A DNA stretch of 15,571 bases from Rhizobium sp. Q54 (GTDB taxonomy: Bacteria > Pseudomonadota > Alphaproteobacteria > Rhizobiales > Beijerinckiaceae), in assembly GCA_945901195.1 (NCBI GenBank), contig CAMDKB010000044.1, positions 1 to 15,571 of the forward strand, written 5' to 3'. The notes under the pieces were generated by a model, which saw only the letters and a program-made list of their open reading frames with translations, searched no databases and was not told where the DNA came from. Shown here in pieces: positions 1-7,378 of the stretch. The stretch's first letter is position 1, and each line of letters starts with the position of its first letter. Made by a program: the position numbers and the translations under genes.

Positions 1-25
1 CTGAAGCTGTCCTGGGAGGGACTGG

Positions 26-2032
26 GTGGTTGAAGGAGGGGCCGTGGACTCGAACCAGCTCGAAGCGAAATACGCTTCGCATGAAAATACGTTTCCAAAG
101 CTGTTGCGCGCCAATGCGCGGATGCGCGGCGCACGACCTTCCATGCGTCACAAGTACCGTGGTTACTGGCACACATGGACGTGGGCTGAAGTTTACGAGA
201 ACGTGCTGGCGTTGGCCCACGCCTTGGAAAGCCTGGGCGCTGGTGATGGCGACAAGATCGCCATTGTGGGCGGCAACCGGCCCCTGATGTACTGGTCCAT
301 TTCCGCTGCGCAGATCCTGCGGGCGATACCGGTTCCGGTTTACGCCGATGCAACCCCCGACGAAATGGCCGCCGTCATCGACGATGCACAGATCAAGATT
401 GCAGTGGTCCAGGACCAGGAGCAGGTCGACAAGCTGATCGGCGCCGCAGACCGGCTGCCTTCCGTCAAATTCATCTTTTATGACGAGGAGCGCGGTCTTG
501 TTGACTACGACCACGCGCGGCTGAAATCGATGAAAGCTCTCATGGATGAGAGCAAGGCTCTTTTCGCACGTGAGCCCTCGATACGGGCGCGACTGGTTTC
601 CTCGATCGATGCCGGGCAGGGCGGCGATACTTCGATCATGCTCTACACGTCCGGCACGACTGGTCGCTCCAAAGGCGTGATCCTGTCGGCGGAACGCTGT
701 GTAGCGGCAGCGCGCGATACCGCTGCCTTCGACAGGTTGAACGATCGCGATGAAGTGCTTGCCTATCTGCCCTGCGCCTGGGTGGGCGATCACTATCTGA
801 ACTATGCCCAGGCCATGGTTGCGGGCATCTGCATGGCTTGCCCTGAGAGCGGCGAAACCGTGCAGCAAGATCTGCGCGAGATCGGTCCGACATTTTATTT
901 CGCACCGCCCCGCGTATTCGAGGGTTTGTTGACGCGGGTGATGATCCGCATGGAGGATGCGAGCAAACTGAAGCAACGCATGTTTCATTACTATCTTGGC
1001 ATTGCCCGCAAATGGGGTGAAAAGATTCTCAATCAGCAAAGGGTCCCGTTGCTGGCGCGCCTGCAATATGCAATCGGCGAAGTGCTGGTTTATGGACCGC
1101 TCAAGAACGTATTGGGTTTTTCTCGCGTTCGCGTCGCGTATACGGCTGGCGAAGCGATCGGCAATGATCTGTTTGCGTTTTACCGTTCGCTGGGCATCAA
1201 TCTGAAACAGCTTTACGGCCAGACCGAAGCTTTCCTTTATGTGACATGCCAGCCCGATGGCGCCGTGAGGTCTGATACGGTTGGCCCACCTGCGCCAAAT
1301 GTCACTATTCGCATTTCTGAAGACGGTGAGGTGCAATTCAAATCACCGGGCCAATTCATCGGCTATTATAACGATCCGCAAAAGACGCGCGAGACCGTGA
1401 CGGAAGATGATTTCGTGCGCACGGGCGATGCTGGAATATTCGACAAGGATGGCCAGCTTCGCATTATCGACCGCGCCAAGGATGTGGGAAAACTGAAGGA
1501 CGGCCGGCTGTTTGCACCGAAATACATCGAGAACAAGCTCAAGTTCTTTCCGAACATCAAGGAAGCTGTCGCATTCGGTGACGGATGCGAGTTCACAACC
1601 GCTTTCATCAATATTGACCTGACAGCTGTCGGCAATTGGGCGGAGCGCAACAACATCATCTATTCTTCCTATCAGGAACTGGCCGGTCATCGCCAAGTTT
1701 ACGACATGATCGCCGGGAACGTTGCGGAGGTGAATGCCTCGCTTGCTGCCGAACCAATGATGTTAGGTGGGGTGATCAAGCGCTTTTTGATCCTGCACAA
1801 GGAACTGGATGCTGACGACGGCGAGCTGACGCGAACGCAGAAAGTTCGGCGCGGATTTGTCGGTGAGCGCTATGGGCCGCTCATCACTGCGCTCTATGAT
1901 GGTTCGTACGTGGCGGACATTTCAACAGAGGTAACGTTCGAGGATGGCCGACGCGGCACAATAAGTGCGCGCTTGCGCATTCAGGACATGCAGGACGAAA
2001 CTTCGCCGCGGCCGCTGGAGAAAGCGGCATGA
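26..2032 (+). CDS. Long-chain-type acyl-CoA synthetase (AMP-forming ligase) of a liv-type transport operon
   Basis: An adenylate-forming ligase that activates a carboxylic acid with ATP and joins it to CoA in the cytoplasm. Visible motifs (numbered from GTG 26) are the P-loop YTSGTTGRSKG at residues 207-217, YGQTEA near 397-402, RTGD near 465-468, the hinge region IIDRAKDVGKLKDG and a late TRTQKVRR whose Lys (about 606) fits the catalytic A10 lysine. The hinge and the spacing resemble ACSL-type long-chain synthetases more than acetyl-CoA synthetases. About 60 residues follow the A10 lysine. An in-frame TGA at 2-4 limits the start to GTG 26 (GGAGG at 15-19) or GTG 44 (AAGGAGG at 33-39); both have a Shine-Dalgarno. 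The stop overlaps livG as ATGA. Operon position implies activation of whatever the importer brings in; whether that is a fatty, aromatic or branched-chain acid cannot be told. Confidence 0.9.
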   Translation: MVEGGAVDSNQLEAKYASHENTFPKLLRANARMRGARPSMRHKYRGYWHTWTWAEVYENVLALAHALESLGAGDGDKIAIVGGNRPLMYWSISAAQILRAIPVPVYADATPDEMAAVIDDAQIKIAVVQDQEQVDKLIGAADRLPSVKFIFYDEERGLVDYDHARLKSMKALMDESKALFAREPSIRARLVSSIDAGQGGDTSIMLYTSGTTGRSKGVILSAERCVAAARDTAAFDRLNDRDEVLAYLPCAWVGDHYLNYAQAMVAGICMACPESGETVQQDLREIGPTFYFAPPRVFEGLLTRVMIRMEDASKLKQRMFHYYLGIARKWGEKILNQQRVPLLARLQYAIGEVLVYGPLKNVLGFSRVRVAYTAGEAIGNDLFAFYRSLGINLKQLYGQTEAFLYVTCQPDGAVRSDTVGPPAPNVTIRISEDGEVQFKSPGQFIGYYNDPQKTRETVTEDDFVRTGDAGIFDKDGQLRIIDRAKDVGKLKDGRLFAPKYIENKLKFFPNIKEAVAFGDGCEFTTAFINIDLTAVGNWAERNNIIYSSYQELAGHRQVYDMIAGNVAEVNASLAAEPMMLGGVIKRFLILHKELDADDGELTRTQKVRRGFVGERYGPLITALYDGSYVADISTEVTFEDGRRGTISARLRIQDMQDETSPRPLEKAA

Positions 2033-2844
2033 GTTCGATGTCTGCGATCCCTACAATGAGTGCGCTGGCTTCAACGAGCGAAATATTGCTCGCAGTGGAA
2101 AACGTCACGCTGAGGTTCGGCGGCGTGACTGCCATCAACGGTGTCTCGTTTGATATTCGCAAGGGCGAAATTCGCGCGATCATTGGTCCCAATGGCGCTG
2201 GCAAGACGTCCATGCTCAATTGCATCAACGGGTTTTATCATCCACAGGAAGGCCGTATTACTTACAAGGGTGAAACGCGCCAGCGCATGCGCCCGTATGT
2301 GGCTGCAAGCCAGGGCATTGCGCGCACGTTTCAGAATGTCGCGCTGTTCAAGGGGATGACCACTCTCGATAACATCATGACAGGCCGGACGCTCAAGATG
2401 AGCGCGAATATATTTTGGCAGATGCTTCGCCTCGGCCCCGCGCTGGCCGACGAGATCAGGCACCGTGAATATTGCGAAGAGATCATCGACTTTCTAGAAA
2501 TCGAGGCGATCCGCAAGACCCCAGTTGGCCGTCTTCCTTACGGTTTGCAGAAGCGCGTGGAACTGGCGCGCGCTTTGGCGATGCAGCCTGATCTCTTGTT
2601 GCTCGACGAACCGATGGCGGGGATGAATTTGGAAGAGAAGCAGGACATGTGCCGCTTCATCATCGACGTCAACAAGACCTTTGGCACAACGATTGCGCTG
2701 ATCGAGCACGATATGGGCGTCGTGATGGATCTGTCCGATCGGGTTGTTGTGCTCGAATATGGCCGGAAGATTGCTGATGGAACGCCTGACGACGTCAAGA
2801 GTGACCAGAAAGTGATCGATGCCTATCTTGGCGTTTCGCATTAA
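2029..2844 (+). CDS. livG: HAAT-type ABC importer ATP-binding subunit LivG
   Basis: One of the two nucleotide-binding subunits of a branched-chain amino acid/organic acid (HAAT family) importer; it hydrolyses ATP on the cytoplasmic face of LivH/LivM. Of 271 residues, Walker A GPNGAGKT is at 53-60, the Q-loop TFQN at 100-103, Walker B LLLLDEP at 189-195 and the H-loop His at 227 (IEHDMG). The signature segment reads LPYGLQKR (169-176) instead of LSGGQ, a relaxed form known in LivG proteins. The C-terminus ends in the LivG-like VIDAYLG. ATG 2029 overlaps the ligase stop by 4 bp, with GGAG at 2017-2020 eight bases upstream, so the two are translationally coupled. In-frame ATGs at 2038 and 2056 are alternatives, as the first 17 or so residues lie before the domain. 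Confidence 0.95.
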   Translation: MSSMSAIPTMSALASTSEILLAVENVTLRFGGVTAINGVSFDIRKGEIRAIIGPNGAGKTSMLNCINGFYHPQEGRITYKGETRQRMRPYVAASQGIARTFQNVALFKGMTTLDNIMTGRTLKMSANIFWQMLRLGPALADEIRHREYCEEIIDFLEIEAIRKTPVGRLPYGLQKRVELARALAMQPDLLLLDEPMAGMNLEEKQDMCRFIIDVNKTFGTTIALIEHDMGVVMDLSDRVVVLEYGRKIADGTPDDVKSDQKVIDAYLGVSH

Positions 2845-2858
2845 GTTTGGGGAAACAC

Positions 2859-3788
2859 GTGCAAGAATTGGGTTCCTTCCTTGAAGTGCTGATCAGCGGC
2901 CTGCTGGCGGGGGTGCTTTATTCGCTGGTTGCGCTTGGTTTTGTGTTGATTTTCAAGGCCTCGGGCGTTTTCAATTTTGCGCAAGGGGCGATGGTATTGC
3001 TGGCCGGACTGGCGCTGGTGCGGGCGCTTGATTTTCTGACCCGTCTAGGTTTTCCCGGTTGGCTCGCGATCATGCTGGGGTTTGTATTCGCCGCGCTTGT
3101 CATGGCCCTGTGCGCATTTCTGGTGCAACGCTATGTGCTGGGGCCGTTGATCAACCAGAATGCGCTGACCATGTTCATGGCGACCATCGGCGCAACGTTC
3201 GTCATCGAGGGCGTAGCGCAATTTGTCTTCGGTTCGGAAGTCTACCCCTTGCGGCTGTTTCCGACCGATGCGTGGATTGCGGCGGAAGCAACGTTTCCAG
3301 GCGGTATCCTGATCAACAAACTGGATGTGTGGGGTGGCGTCATCGCGGGGTTGTTGGTGATAGCCCTTGCCCTGTTTTTTCAATACACGAAGACAGGCCG
3401 TGCCTTGCGCGCCGTGGCTGACGATCATGCTGCGGCACAATCGGTAGGTATTCCCATCGACTGGATCTGGTTTGTTGTCTGGCTTGTGGCGGGACTCGTC
3501 GCGCTGGTGGCGGCGGCGATCTGGGGCACCAAGCTTGGCGTGCAGTTTTCGATCACGTTTCTGGCGCTGAAGGCGCTGCCTGTGCTGATCATCGGAGGCT
3601 TTACGTCGGTGCCGGGCGCGATCATCGGCGGGCTGATTGTTGGTGCTGGCGAGAAAGTAGCGGAAGTCTATCTTGGCCCGTTCATTGGCGGCGGCATCGA
3701 ATACTGGTTCGCCTATGTTCTGGCGCTCGCGGTGCTGATGGTTCGCCCGCAGGGGCTTTACGGCGAAAAGATTATCGAGCGGATCTGA
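2859..3788 (+). CDS. livH: HAAT-type ABC importer permease LivH
   Basis: Inner-membrane permease of the importer (BPD_transp_2 family). From GTG 2859 it has 309 residues, the usual LivH length. Hydrophobic segments run through most of the chain. Family marks are FNFAQGAMVLLAG near 38-50, the cytoplasmic coupling loop GRALRAVADDHAAAQSVGIP at 180-199 and the LPVLIIGGFTSVPGAIIGG segment near 240-258. The reading frame can be extended to TTG 2847, but GTG 2859 has GGGGA at 2849-2853 at good spacing and gives the family N-terminus, so I prefer it. It begins 14 bp after the livG stop and forms the channel with LivM. Confidence 0.93.
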   Translation: MQELGSFLEVLISGLLAGVLYSLVALGFVLIFKASGVFNFAQGAMVLLAGLALVRALDFLTRLGFPGWLAIMLGFVFAALVMALCAFLVQRYVLGPLINQNALTMFMATIGATFVIEGVAQFVFGSEVYPLRLFPTDAWIAAEATFPGGILINKLDVWGGVIAGLLVIALALFFQYTKTGRALRAVADDHAAAQSVGIPIDWIWFVVWLVAGLVALVAAAIWGTKLGVQFSITFLALKALPVLIIGGFTSVPGAIIGGLIVGAGEKVAEVYLGPFIGGGIEYWFAYVLALAVLMVRPQGLYGEKIIERI

Positions 3789-3800
3789 GCGGGGTAGCGC

Positions 3801-4904
3801 GTGTTTTATCGTGAAATGGGCCAGTTCAAGACCAGTTATGCCAAAGACATGGTCATTTTTCCGATCCGTCAGGATCGCATCGGCGTTTATTTGCTGCTGG
3901 GTTTTGCTTTAGTTCTGCTGCCGCTGATGATGGCCTTTCATGTTCCGCCGTTCCGCACAGATTATTTTTTGCTGGCGATATTGTTGCCGTTCCTGATCCT
4001 GTCGCTGGCGGCGATTGGTGTGAATATTCTTGTTGGCTATTGCGGGCAAATATCTCTGGGCTCAGGGGCGTTCATGGCGATAGGCGCCTATATGGCCTAC
4101 AAGTTTGGCACGGGCATTTCGGAAATCGGCCTGCCACCGCTGCCTATTGTGTTCGCGATCTTGCTGGGTGGACTTTCGGCGGCCTTTTTTGGCGTCTTGT
4201 TCGGTTTACCGTCTTTGCGCATCAAGGGGCTTTATCTTGCAGTTGCAACGCTGGCTGCGCAATTTTTCTTCGACTGGGTTTTTCTGCGCGTGAAGTGGTT
4301 CACCAATTACGCGCCCTCTGGCTCAGTGTCCGCACCGGAGCTGAAGTTTTTTGGCTATCTCGTCGCCACGCCGGTTGAAAAATATATGGTTGCGCTGATT
4401 TTCGTCATCGTCTTCGCACTGATTGCCAAGAACCTGGTTCGCGGCAATATCGGACGTCAATGGATGGCGATCCGCGATATGGATATCGCCGCTGAACTCA
4501 TGGGTATCAGGCCTCTGGTCGCCAAGCTTTCAGCCTTTGCAGTTTCGTCATTCATCATCGGCGTTGCCGGTGCGTTGTGGGCGTTTTTGCGGCTGGGCAC
4601 GTGGGAGCCTCTTGCGTTTGACATCAACCGTTCGCTCGAACTTTTGTTCATGGTGATCATCGGCGGCCTGGGCTCGATTCTTGGATCGTTTCTCGGCGCT
4701 GCCTTTATCCTCATAGTGCCGATATTTCTAACCGTATTGCCAGCGGAATTGGGTATTCCCATCACGACAGGGACTGTCAGTCATTTGCAAAATGTCATCT
4801 TCGGCGGGATGATTTGCTGCATCCTGATCAAGGAACCACTGGGCTTTGCGCGTCTGTGGCAGATCGGGAAAGAAAAGCTGAGAATGTGGCCGTTTCCCTA
4901 TTGA
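3801..4904 (+). CDS. livM: HAAT-type ABC importer permease LivM
   Basis: Second inner-membrane permease of the importer. Of 367 residues, the first 25 or so are hydrophilic and cytoplasmic, then multiple hydrophobic spans follow. LivM marks are YCGQISLGSGAFMAIGAY at 80-97, LPSLRIKGLYLAVATLA at 136-152, the coupling loop GRQWMAIRDMDIAAELMGI at 218-236 and a glycine-rich IIGGLGSILGSFLGA segment near the end. The GTG start at 3801 has GGGG at 3791-3794; an in-frame ATG at 3816 is an alternative. It starts 12 bp after livH. The C-terminal tail EPLGFARLWQIGKEKLRMWP is the short basic tail common in these proteins. Confidence 0.93.
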   Translation: MFYREMGQFKTSYAKDMVIFPIRQDRIGVYLLLGFALVLLPLMMAFHVPPFRTDYFLLAILLPFLILSLAAIGVNILVGYCGQISLGSGAFMAIGAYMAYKFGTGISEIGLPPLPIVFAILLGGLSAAFFGVLFGLPSLRIKGLYLAVATLAAQFFFDWVFLRVKWFTNYAPSGSVSAPELKFFGYLVATPVEKYMVALIFVIVFALIAKNLVRGNIGRQWMAIRDMDIAAELMGIRPLVAKLSAFAVSSFIIGVAGALWAFLRLGTWEPLAFDINRSLELLFMVIIGGLGSILGSFLGAAFILIVPIFLTVLPAELGIPITTGTVSHLQNVIFGGMICCILIKEPLGFARLWQIGKEKLRMWPFPY

Positions 4905-4959
4905 CGGGATGGCCCGCGGAATTCGCAGCGATAGTGTTGCCGCTTCGGGGAGTTCAGGC

Positions 4960-4969
4960 TTGCCGGCAA
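4960..4969. repeat. Perfect 10-bp palindrome TTGCCGGCAA in the livM-binding protein gap
   Basis: A self-complementary 10-mer in the 134-bp gap (4905-5038) between livM and the binding-protein gene. It may be a small protein-binding site or chance; a TTGCCG in it could serve as a -35 but no convincing -10 follows at normal spacing. Confidence 0.3.
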
Positions 4970-5000
4970 ACGCCGATGAACCTGAAATATTTGCAGGTCA

Positions 5001-5020
5001 TTTCCGGCCTTCGCCGGAAA
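5001..5020 (+). promoter_or_regulatory. Intercistronic hairpin just upstream of the binding-protein ribosome site
   Basis: TTTCCGGC, a four-base CTTC loop, then GCCGGAAA: a perfect 8-bp stem ending 3 bp before the AAAGGAGGA ribosome binding site. No T-run follows, so it is not a standard terminator. Intercistronic hairpins before or after binding-protein genes in ABC operons often protect or delimit mRNA segments so that the binding protein is made in excess; that role is inferred here. Confidence 0.5.
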
Positions 5021-5023
5021 CAT

Positions 5024-5032
5024 AAAGGAGGA
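5024..5032 (+). promoter_or_regulatory. Strong ribosome binding site that fixes the binding-protein start
   Basis: AAAGGAGGA lies 6-7 bases upstream of ATG 5039 and is the best Shine-Dalgarno of the operon. It decides the start against the longer open frame beginning at 4814 inside livM, and fits a periplasmic binding protein needed in molar excess over the membrane subunits. Confidence 0.8.
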
Positions 5033-5038
5033 GTGCAA

Positions 5039-6367
5039 ATGTCTGTGAAAGCATTCAAACTGGCGCTGGCTGCTGTGGGCGGGTTGGCGCTGTCATCGCC
5101 TGTCGTGATGGCGCAAGGACAGAACGAACAATTCATTCCGCTGCTGTCGTATCGCACCGGCGCCTATGCCGTGAACGGCATTCCCTGGGCGAATGGGGTT
5201 TCTGATTATTTCAATCTGCTCAACGAACGGGACGGCGGCATCAATGGCGTCAAGATCGCGTTTGAAGAATGCGAGACGGGCTACGCCACCGACAAGGGCG
5301 TCGAATGTTATGAGCGCCTGAAAGGCAAGGGCGCAACCGGTGCAGCATTTTTCAATCCGTTGTCTACAGGCATCACATTCGCGCTGACGGAGAAAACACT
5401 AGCTGACAAGATACCGATCATCACGATGGGCTATGGCCGTGCGGACTCCAAGAATGGCGCGGTGTTCGCCTGGAACTTTCCGTTCCTCGGCACCTATTGG
5501 TCCGCCGCCGACATCGCCATGCAGCACGTCGCCAAGGAAATGGGTGGCGAGGACAAGCTGAAAGGCAAGAAGATCGCTCTGGTTTTTCACGACAGCCCCT
5601 ATGGCAAGGAGCCTATTCCGACATTGCAGGTTCTGGCCAAAAAATATGGCTTCACGCTGATGGAATTGCCGGTCACGCATCCAGGCGTGGAACAGAAGTC
5701 CACGTGGCTGCAGATTCGTCAGAATCGTCCTGACTATGTCTTGCTGTGGGGCTGGGGCGTCATGAACGGCACGTCCGTCAAGGAAGCGGCTGCCGTGGCC
5801 TATCCGCGCGACAAGGTGATTGGCGTGTGGTGGTCTGGCGCGGAGCCGGATGTTTTGCCCGCTGGCGATCAGGCTATCGGTTACAAGGCGTTGACGCTCG
5901 GCCAAAGTGGCGCTGGCGAGTTTGCCGTCCACGCCGCCCTCAAGCAACACGTTTACGCCAAGAACAAAGGCATCGCCAAAGATGATTTCGCTCAGGTGCT
6001 CTACAATCGCGGCATGATCAACGCGATGCTTGGGGTTGAGGGTATCCGCAAGGCGATGACGCGTTATGGCAACAAGCCGCTGACAGGCGAACAGATCCGC
6101 TGGGGTCTGGAAAATCTTGATCTGCCGGCAGAACGCATCAAGGAGCTTGGCTTCGAGGGCATGTTGACGCCGGTCAAGATCACCTGCAACGACCATGAAG
6201 GGGCGCGTTCAGCACGGGTCCAGCAATGGGATGGGAAGCAGTGGAAGATGATCTCCGATATGTACACCGCACGGCAGGAATATACCGAGCCACTGGTCAA
6301 GGAAATCTCGTCCAAATATGCGGAAGAGAAAAAGATAACGGCTCGCGATTGCTCAAAGCCTGAATAA
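5039..6367 (+). CDS. Periplasmic substrate-binding protein of the liv-type importer
   Basis: Type I periplasmic binding protein (Peripla_BP_6/HAAT family) that captures the ligand and delivers it to LivHM. Its 442 residues begin with a Sec signal peptide: basic MSVKAFK, a hydrophobic core to about residue 22, and probable cleavage after VMA (A25). The mature protein starts with LLSYRTGAYAVNGIPWANG, a pattern I associate with binding proteins of ligase-linked importers rather than classical LivJ/LivK. Cys78 and Cys90 are close enough to form a disulfide in the periplasm; another Cys lies six residues from the end in ITARDCSKPE. The start is set by the AAAGGAGGA site. The ligand is unknown: the distance from LivK and the neighbouring ligase make an organic acid as likely as an amino acid. 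Hairpins flank the gene. Confidence 0.9.
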   Translation: MSVKAFKLALAAVGGLALSSPVVMAQGQNEQFIPLLSYRTGAYAVNGIPWANGVSDYFNLLNERDGGINGVKIAFEECETGYATDKGVECYERLKGKGATGAAFFNPLSTGITFALTEKTLADKIPIITMGYGRADSKNGAVFAWNFPFLGTYWSAADIAMQHVAKEMGGEDKLKGKKIALVFHDSPYGKEPIPTLQVLAKKYGFTLMELPVTHPGVEQKSTWLQIRQNRPDYVLLWGWGVMNGTSVKEAAAVAYPRDKVIGVWWSGAEPDVLPAGDQAIGYKALTLGQSGAGEFAVHAALKQHVYAKNKGIAKDDFAQVLYNRGMINAMLGVEGIRKAMTRYGNKPLTGEQIRWGLENLDLPAERIKELGFEGMLTPVKITCNDHEGARSARVQQWDGKQWKMISDMYTARQEYTEPLVKEISSKYAEEKKITARDCSKPE

Positions 6368-6375
6368 CCGCGACA

Positions 6376-6405
6376 CGGGAGAGAGCGGCTCACTGCTCTC
6401 TCTCG
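6376..6405 (+). promoter_or_regulatory. Hairpin after the binding-protein gene
   Basis: CGGGAGAGAGC (6376-6386) pairs with GCTCTCTCTCG (6395-6405), 11 pairs with one G-T wobble around an 8-base loop. It starts 9 bp after the stop at 6367. No T-run follows, so it looks more like a 3' mRNA stabiliser or partial attenuator ahead of livF than a full terminator. Confidence 0.5.
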
Positions 6406-6430
6406 CCTGATGCGTTTCCAGCCGGGAGCT

Positions 6431-6490
6431 CCAAGTGACCATGCACCAAGTGACCACGCACCAAGTGACCACGCACCAAGTGACCATGTC
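6431..6490 (+). repeat. Four tandem 15-bp in-frame repeats spanning the livF start
   Basis: Units at 6431-6445, 6446-6460, 6461-6475 and 6476-6490 follow CCAAGTGACCAYGCA; the two middle ones are identical, the first differs by one base, and the last diverges in its final bases. Each unit carries an in-frame GTG (6435, 6450, 6465, 6480), and the first and last also have ATG (6441, 6486). Translation gives a repeated VTTHQ. The 15-bp length preserves frame, so copy-number change would only alter the N-terminus and the number of possible starts. Confidence 0.9.
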
Positions 6491-7307
6491 CCCGTTCGCA
6501 GACGCCCCGCCAATCCTCTCGGTGAACAATATCGAAGTGATCTACGATCATGTGATCCTTGTTTTGAAGGGCGTTTCGCTGACTGTGCCGCAAGGCGGGA
6601 TCGTTGCCATTCTTGGTGCGAACGGTGCGGGCAAATCAACCACCTTGAAATCAATATCCAATCTGGTGAAGAGCGAACGCGGCGAACTCACCAAGGGCTC
6701 GATCGAGTTTGCGGGCGAGCGCGTTGACATGCTGATGCCCAATGATCTGGTGCGGCGTGGCTGCATTCAGGTGATGGAGGGCCGTCATTGTTTCGGACAC
6801 CTGACAATTGAAGAAAACCTGCTGACCGGCGCTTTCACACGGCGTGAAGGGCGGGCCGTGATCGCGCAGGAACTCGAAAGAATTTATCACTACTTCCCGC
6901 GCTTGAAGGAACGCAGAACCTCTCTTGCCGGTTATACATCTGGCGGTGAGCAACAGATGTGTGCAGTCGGGAGGGCGATGATGTCCAAACCGCGCATGAT
7001 CCTGCTTGATGAACCTTCGATGGGGCTCGCGCCGCAAATCGTCGAGGAGATTTTCACAATTGTTCGCGATCTCAACGAGAAGGAGAAAGTGTCTTTCCTT
7101 CTGGCGGAACAGAATACCAATATTGCGTTGCGTTATGCGCATTGGGGTTATATTTTGGAAAATGGCAGGATTGTTCTGGACGGCGATGCCGCCGCCTTGC
7201 GCGACAATGAAGACGTAAAAGAATTCTATCTTGGCGTAGCTGGCGATAATCGCAAGAGTTTTCGGGACGTAAAGCACTACAAGCGGCGCAAGCGCTGGCT
7301 TGCCTGA
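6435..7307 (+). CDS. livF: HAAT-type ABC importer ATP-binding subunit LivF
   Basis: Second nucleotide-binding subunit of the importer, pairing with LivG. Numbered from GTG 6435 (290 residues): Walker A GANGAGKST 61-69, signature SGGEQQ 169-174, Walker B MILLDEP 188-194 and the LivF-type LLAEQNTNIAL (222-232), where the usual H-loop His is replaced as in other LivF proteins. The C-terminus has an unusually basic tail (DVKHYKRRKRWLA), longer than in E. coli LivF and, from memory, seen in LivF copies encoded beside acyl-CoA ligases. The start is uncertain because of the tandem repeat: GGGAG at 6424-6428 best serves GTG 6435, with ATG 6441 next; ATG 6486 would still leave the whole ATPase domain, which begins near PPILSVNNIEV. 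Confidence 0.93.
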   Translation: MTMHQVTTHQVTTHQVTMSPFADAPPILSVNNIEVIYDHVILVLKGVSLTVPQGGIVAILGANGAGKSTTLKSISNLVKSERGELTKGSIEFAGERVDMLMPNDLVRRGCIQVMEGRHCFGHLTIEENLLTGAFTRREGRAVIAQELERIYHYFPRLKERRTSLAGYTSGGEQQMCAVGRAMMSKPRMILLDEPSMGLAPQIVEEIFTIVRDLNEKEKVSFLLAEQNTNIALRYAHWGYILENGRIVLDGDAAALRDNEDVKEFYLGVAGDNRKSFRDVKHYKRRKRWLA

Positions 7308-7320
7308 GGGATAATAAAAC

Positions 7321-7341
7321 AGCTGACGATTTCGTTCAGCT
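7321..7341. promoter_or_regulatory. Dyad AGCTGA-N9-TCAGCT overlapping the -35 region
   Basis: Six-base arms (7321-7326 and 7336-7341) separated by 9 bp, covering the -35 element and part of the spacer of the promoter below. The position suits an operator for a dimeric repressor; in RNA it would form a weak hairpin, but the following sequence is not a T-run, so a terminator is less likely. No regulator gene is in the window. Confidence 0.4.
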
Positions 7342-7351
7342 ATTCTATAAT
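7323..7351 (+). promoter_or_regulatory. Sigma-70-type promoter for the PaaK-like gene
   Basis: CTGACG at 7323-7328 (4 of 6 to TTGACA), exactly 17 bp, then TATAAT at 7346-7351 (perfect -10). Start of transcription would fall near 7358, about 20 bases before ATG 7379. It lies in the 71-bp gap after livF and could let the downstream catabolic genes be expressed apart from the transporter. Confidence 0.6.
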
Positions 7352-7378
7352 GCCCTGGCAGCTGATGAAGGTATTCCC

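Noticed and set aside
4814..5038. Upstream extension of the binding protein into livM
   Set aside because: ATG 5039 has a strong ribosome site and gives a proper signal peptide; the extension would bury it.
5399..6196. Open frame of 265 codons on the - strand opposite the binding-protein gene
   Set aside because: Shadow of a well-supported gene; composition is non-protein-like (Arg/His-rich).
6431..6490. Tandem repeats considered as a CRISPR array
   Set aside because: Units are contiguous with no unique spacers, lie in a coding frame and no cas gene is nearby.
7321..7341. The dyad after livF as a rho-independent terminator
   Set aside because: Stem is only six pairs, AT-balanced and not followed by a T-run; overlap with a good promoter favours an operator.
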